From positions 4,806,001 to 4,870,000 of the forward strand of contig CATNEN010000034.1 in the NCBI GenBank assembly GCA_950097015.1: a DNA stretch of 64,000 nucleotides. Direction: 5' to 3'. Below the pieces are notes generated by a model. The model was given only the letters and a program-made list of their open reading frames with translations. It did no database searches and was not told the DNA's origin. The translations under genes and the position numbers were made by a program. Origin of the DNA: Macrostomum hystrix. Lineage: Eukaryota > Platyhelminthes > Macrostomidae. Below, piece by piece: positions 60,083-64,000 of the stretch; positions within the stretch are counted from its first letter, which is position 1, and each line of letters begins with the position of its first letter.

Positions 60083-60290
60083 ATGCTATTGGTTTCATTG
60101 CACTGTGAATGGGTTCAAGGCTTGCAAGACAATCTTGTAGCCACATGTCTCTTATTGTGTTTGTCCACAATAAGAAAGGGTATCTGTGTACCCTTTCTAA
60201 ATGCCATGTCACACATTTACAAGTCACTTATCGTAATGAAGTTTTTGTCTAGGTTGTCCAAACCAACAGACCTAAAACAGACATAAAACA
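60083..60290 (+). repeat. Interspersed repeat R2, copy 2
   Basis: Nearly identical to the minus strand of 52445-52660. The central region around CCACAATAAGAAAGGGTATC differs by small indels. The 67-codon ORF is not considered a gene. The stretch 60295-60630 holds nothing recognised. Confidence 0.85.
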
Positions 60291-60638
60291 AGATATTTTT
60301 TAGAAAAAAAGTTAATTCCAAGATCTTATGATCCTATTTCATTGACTGAAATTCCTGCATGTACATGTACCTATAGGTGCAGCACAGATTTCAATTTATC
60401 ATTACCGGCACCTGAAGGAATTAGAAACTTTTGAATGGCTGTCTATATTGTACAATAGATACCACTGAGGCTGTTCTCAATGAAACCACTGATGCTATAT
60501 GCTGATCTATTGTTTTACAATGTCTTATATGTCATGTATTTGTGAAAACCAAAATGCATCAAAAAGGTACCAAAAAGCAAGACCAGATAATATAATCTGC
60601 TAAATTATTAGTGTAGCTTTGCTCTTGTTATTTTTCAG

Positions 60639-62728
60639 GATTGCATTGCTGTGCGTTTACAGCCTGGTGAGCAGCTGCGCGAGTCGATCATGCGACTAGT
60701 GAAGGAGCGTGGCCTTAGCTCTGCCTTCGTTATTAGCTGCGTTGGTAGCCTGACTCAGGCAAGACTGCGCTATGCCACCCCCTTGGATGGTTCTGGAACA
60801 AATCCGGTAAACACTTTTAAAATAAAACCTACAGCAAATTTAGCAACAAAATATTTTTTCTTTGCCTTTTTTAATCGTCTCTATTGCCATTTTGCTCTAG
60901 AAATAATTGCAATTAAGCATTTTTGCATATTTCGACATTCTACCCTACATTCTACATTAGGATTTTAGGATTCTAGGATCTAGGATTCTACATTAGGATC
61001 GAAAAGCAATCCTAAAGTTGTTTGATTTGTCAAGCGAGAACCACATGCCTTAATAAAGTTACCGTGTAAGGGTGAACTTCGGAATAAGAAAGCGCCAATT
61101 CTTTAATCAAAGGCCCAGGGTTCGACCCCGCAGCAAGACCAATTTCCAGCCGCAGAAGTGAGCCTTTTGGGAACAAACATAAAATTTTACTAAAAAACGG
61201 CTATGGGTTGACTTTTGCTAAATGATGCTTCAGATCAGTTCTCATGAAGCCCATGAGAGTATTATTTAAATCAAACTGCTGCGCTCCGAATTTGTGATTT
61301 GGATGCTTGGTAATTTCACTGAACAACCTTGTTGCCTTGCGGGTTTATATACTGTCTAACAAAAGTTCTTGTACGGTTGCTTCTGTTGCTTCTAGTATCC
61401 ATAATTTCCATCCGATTCAAATGAAAATTAGTGCAAATGAAAGCTGGGAATCTCTGCAACATTTTCTGTTTCACCGTATTTATTTATTCTGGAGTGGCTC
61501 GGAACAGCTTGCCGTTTAGCACAGACAGGTCGAATAAAAAAGTGACAGAATGACATAGAGCAAGCAGTCTATGGCCAACTTTCTTCACTCGCTGACTCCA
61601 CAGAGTGTCTAGGAAGCCTTCTGTCGATCGATCGCTCTGATGTCGTGACGTGCAGCGTTTCGTGCAGCTCTCGCTGTAGCTCTGGCATGGTCACAAATGG
61701 CTGATCGATCGCCACGGCAGCAACAAACTGATCGCACTCTGCGTCCATTGCACATGGACGGCCTGACCTTTGGTCATTGGTGACAGAATTCGTTACCTCA
61801 AATTTGGTCGCATAGTGCTGAACAGTAGATTTTGGCACGACGAGATGGTTTGCAATCCTGCCAAGTGACCAGCCTGCGTCCTCTCGAAGCGAAACGATTC
61901 TCCAACGAATTTCTTGGCTCACAACAGGCATGTCTCTCAGAAGTTAGTTAAGTCAAGCAAGTTAAGTCATGGAACTTTGCGAGGAAGCACAGGGTTATAC
62001 AGTGTGCGACAGTTTAGGCCATAGACATGTCGCCTGGGATGAAGAAGTAAAGCAAATCCCACACACAGAGCAATCGATCGACAGAAGGCTTCCTAGACAC
62101 TCTGTGGAGTTTGTCAGCGCGTGAAGAAAGTTGGCCATAGACTGCTTGCTCTATGTCATTCTGTCACTTTTTTATTCGACCTGTCTGTGCTAAACGGCAA
62201 GCTGTTCCGAGCCACTCCAGAATAAAAAAATACGGTGAAACAGAAAATGTTGCAGAGATTCCCAGCTTTCATTTGCACTAATTTTCATTTGAAACGGATG
62301 GAAATTATGGATACTAGAAGCAACAGAAGCACAAGACTGTTAGACAGTATAGATTTTCGAATTGTCGAAAGGAATTAGCTGTTTTTTAAGTAAAGTTCGA
62401 ACATTTTTAGCACCAGATTTTTTGTTAGGAAATATACATCGCTCAGCTACACTACCTGGTATTTTCAATTTAGTCCGAGTTGCTGCAGCGCCACATGGAG
62501 ATAGTGTCCCTCGTTGGCACCATTAGTCGTGGTGGAGACTCCTGTCATTTGCACATTTGTCTTTCCGATGAGCACGGTCGTACTATTGGCGGTCATCTGC
62601 TTGGCGAAGATGTTGTCTATACAACTGCGGAGATCGTGTTGGGTAGTCACAGTGGTCTTGTCTTTACCAGGGAGTCAGATCCGGCTACAGGATTTCCTGA
62701 ACTAATTGTTACCCAAACTAATTTGTGA
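60639..62728 (+). CDS. PPC/DUF296-domain protein, 3' exons
   Basis: Exons 60639-60806 and 62474-62728 join in phase 0, giving 140 residues before TGA at 62726-62728. The sequence follows the plant-and-prokaryote-conserved (PPC, DUF296) fold almost end to end: RLQPGEQLRESIMRLVKERG, FVISCVGSLTQARLRYA, EIVSLVGTIS, then CHLHICLSDEHGRTIGGHLL and VVYTTAEIVL. PPC domains form trimers; stand-alone versions occur in bacteria, archaea and scattered animals, and their role is not established. The N-terminal exon was not found and may lie beyond the MITE cluster. The acceptors are TTTTTCAG and CAATTTAG. The 1.67-kb intron carries a fold-back transposon, and the reading frame shows no damage. Confidence 0.88.
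61085..61175 (+). mobile_element. Possible tRNA-like SINE fragment
   Basis: GGGTTCGACCCCGCAGCAAG is a box B-like word in the same setting (CCGC..CAAGACC) as the other SINE heads. Box A is not clear. Confidence 0.3.
61350..62349. mobile_element. 1,000-bp fold-back Tc1/mariner derivative
   Basis: Ends TACTGTCTAAC/GTTAGACAGTA are flanked by TA (61348-61349, 62350-62351). The outer about 290 bp on each side are near-perfect inverted repeats (61350-61640, 62060-62349) and include the last part of the transposase reading frame. A further TACAGTGTGCGACAGTTTAG at about 61995 resembles an internal, original Tc1-type end. Confidence 0.88.
61569..61931 (-). pseudogene. Truncated Tc1/mariner transposase (N-terminal DNA-binding region)
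   Basis: 120 residues. The N-terminal helix-turn-helix reads RWRIVSLREDAGWSLGRIA and NHLVVPKSTVQHYATKF. The linker is QRSGRPC, corresponding to the GRPR-type hook, followed by a second helical segment QPFVTMPELQRELHETLHV. The frame then enters the terminal inverted repeat and stops. The whole DDE/D catalytic domain is absent, so the element is non-autonomous. Confidence 0.85.
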
Positions 62729-62861
62729 CCGCTGACTGGTGTTTTTAAAGGTTGCATATTTTGTTCCGTTTTTTGATATATTGACTTTCTTGGCGCTATT
62801 GAGTTTGAAAGTTTACTTATTTTATATATTTTTGTTTTAATGCTCGATTTTTTATCTGTGC

Positions 62862-62867
62862 AATAAA
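62862..62867 (+). terminator. Poly(A) signal of the PPC gene
   Basis: AATAAA 134 bases after the TGA at 62726-62728. Confidence 0.65.
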
Positions 62868-64000
62868 TAGTTTTTAGAAGCTACGGACAAAAATCCACTG
62901 TCAGAAGCGCTTGATTTTTTGGAAATTCAGAAACAAAGAATAACAGCACTGTGTTTTATGTATCTGTTGAATTTTCTATTTAGTTGTACTCTCTGTTGTG
63001 CTGAGGCAGCGTGACCAATTTAAGATCAGAGCAATAGTGATTTGAAAGGTTGAAAAACGCGAGGCTTGAAGAAGCGTGCGCGCACTAATATATATTTAGA
63101 CCATCACGTCAACAAATAACAGCAAAACCTCCCAGCCAATCAGAACGCGCCACGCGCGCTTACACTCAAGGCGGCATGCAAGCCGCATACACAACACTCC
63201 ACTTGTGAATGGATTCTAGACACAATTGTTTCATCATTAAATCTATTAACATATATAAGCGCTAAATAATTGAAAATCCTACCGGTGGTATATGCATTCA
63301 CAGCCTTCGCCTGTGAACAACAATTATTACCAGTTGATGTTTAATTACAAATCGAAGGCCTAACTTTAAATCCAAAGAAATAAATCCAAAACTTGGTGCC
63401 TAAGCAGATATTTTAGCAGATATTTTCGCTATGCCGATTTTTAATTATGGCTGCAAATGATTAAAATTATCACTAGCTACCTTGAGATTATGATGCAATG
63501 AGATAACAGATTGTCGCAATGACAATACTATAAAGTTAGGCCTACTGTGTAATTACGACAAAGCTGCAATCAGACAAGTGCATTAAGATTTGATGCGCAA
63601 TAACATGAAATCATAGTATACTGAAATTAGAAAAAAATTACCTGCTTTAGCTCTGAGGAAATCGTCTGGCTTCTGAGGTAAGTCTGGATTGGTTAGGTTT
63701 CCAACAAGTGGGATTTTAACTAAGGTGTATAACTACTGGGTTGCTTTTATAGTTAGGATTGAAAAAATGTAGCGAAGTTAGGAAACAGTGAGGAATTTAT
63801 AACAGCAGTTGCTGCCCTCGGAGGGGTTAAAACTTAATAGTAATAGTTATCTATATACGAGTTAGTTATCTAACTCGTAGTTATCTATAATAATAGTTAT
63901 CTATAATAATACTGATGTACTTAAATCCGGCGCCGTTCCATGGACTAGAATACTATAGAGTATAGAATTCTAGATGTCTTTAAACATTTAATTTATTTTA
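62868..64000. other. No gene recognised; CCAAT-containing GC-richer patch at about 63130-63180
   Basis: CAGCCAATCAGAACGCGCC and CACGCGCGCTTACACTC stand out in AT-rich sequence and could be part of a promoter, with TATATAAG at about 63252-63259. No downstream ORF supports a gene inside the window. Confidence 0.3.

Overview
The window is eukaryotic nuclear DNA. Genes are split into GC-rich exons with GT-AG borders, metazoan protein families are present, and poly(A) signals follow several stop codons. The very high tandem-repeat load and splice-acceptor-like AGs placed just before start codons would fit a repeat-rich flatworm or other lophotrochozoan (a macrostomid flatworm is one possibility). 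This is inference; no species-diagnostic sequence was recognised.

Layout. 280-15533 (+): the 3' part of a large EML5/EML6-type microtubule-associated protein gene, 14 exons and 1,352 codons, open at the left edge. 17128-17998 (+): a two-exon gene for a small acidic protein, possibly a GON7-like KEOPS subunit. 26231-39682 (+): a complete four-exon neuropeptide-type GPCR gene. 51338-52039 (-): an uninterrupted reading frame for eIF2 beta. 53190-54231 (-): a decayed or unresolved reading-frame region. 60639-62728 (+): the last two exons of a PPC/DUF296-domain gene.

From 1 to about 48.1 kb almost every intron and intergenic gap is filled by tandem arrays with units of 14-60 bp. Most introns of the EML gene carry their own array with a different unit. 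From 48.1 kb to the right edge these arrays are absent. That part holds interspersed elements instead: a frameshifted LINE fragment, a 648-bp TA-flanked MITE, a cluster of four hAT-like MITEs (one split by a nested 686-bp element with a 9-bp target duplication) and a 1-kb fold-back Tc1/mariner derivative inside the PPC-gene intron. tRNA-derived SINE copies occur in the first part, and one of them appears to have seeded a tandem array made of its box B.

The genes show no common pathway: cytoskeleton, signalling, translation initiation and housekeeping. No operon-like organisation is evident. The unusual content is the repeat structure, plus a GPCR lacking the Asp of its E/DRY motif.
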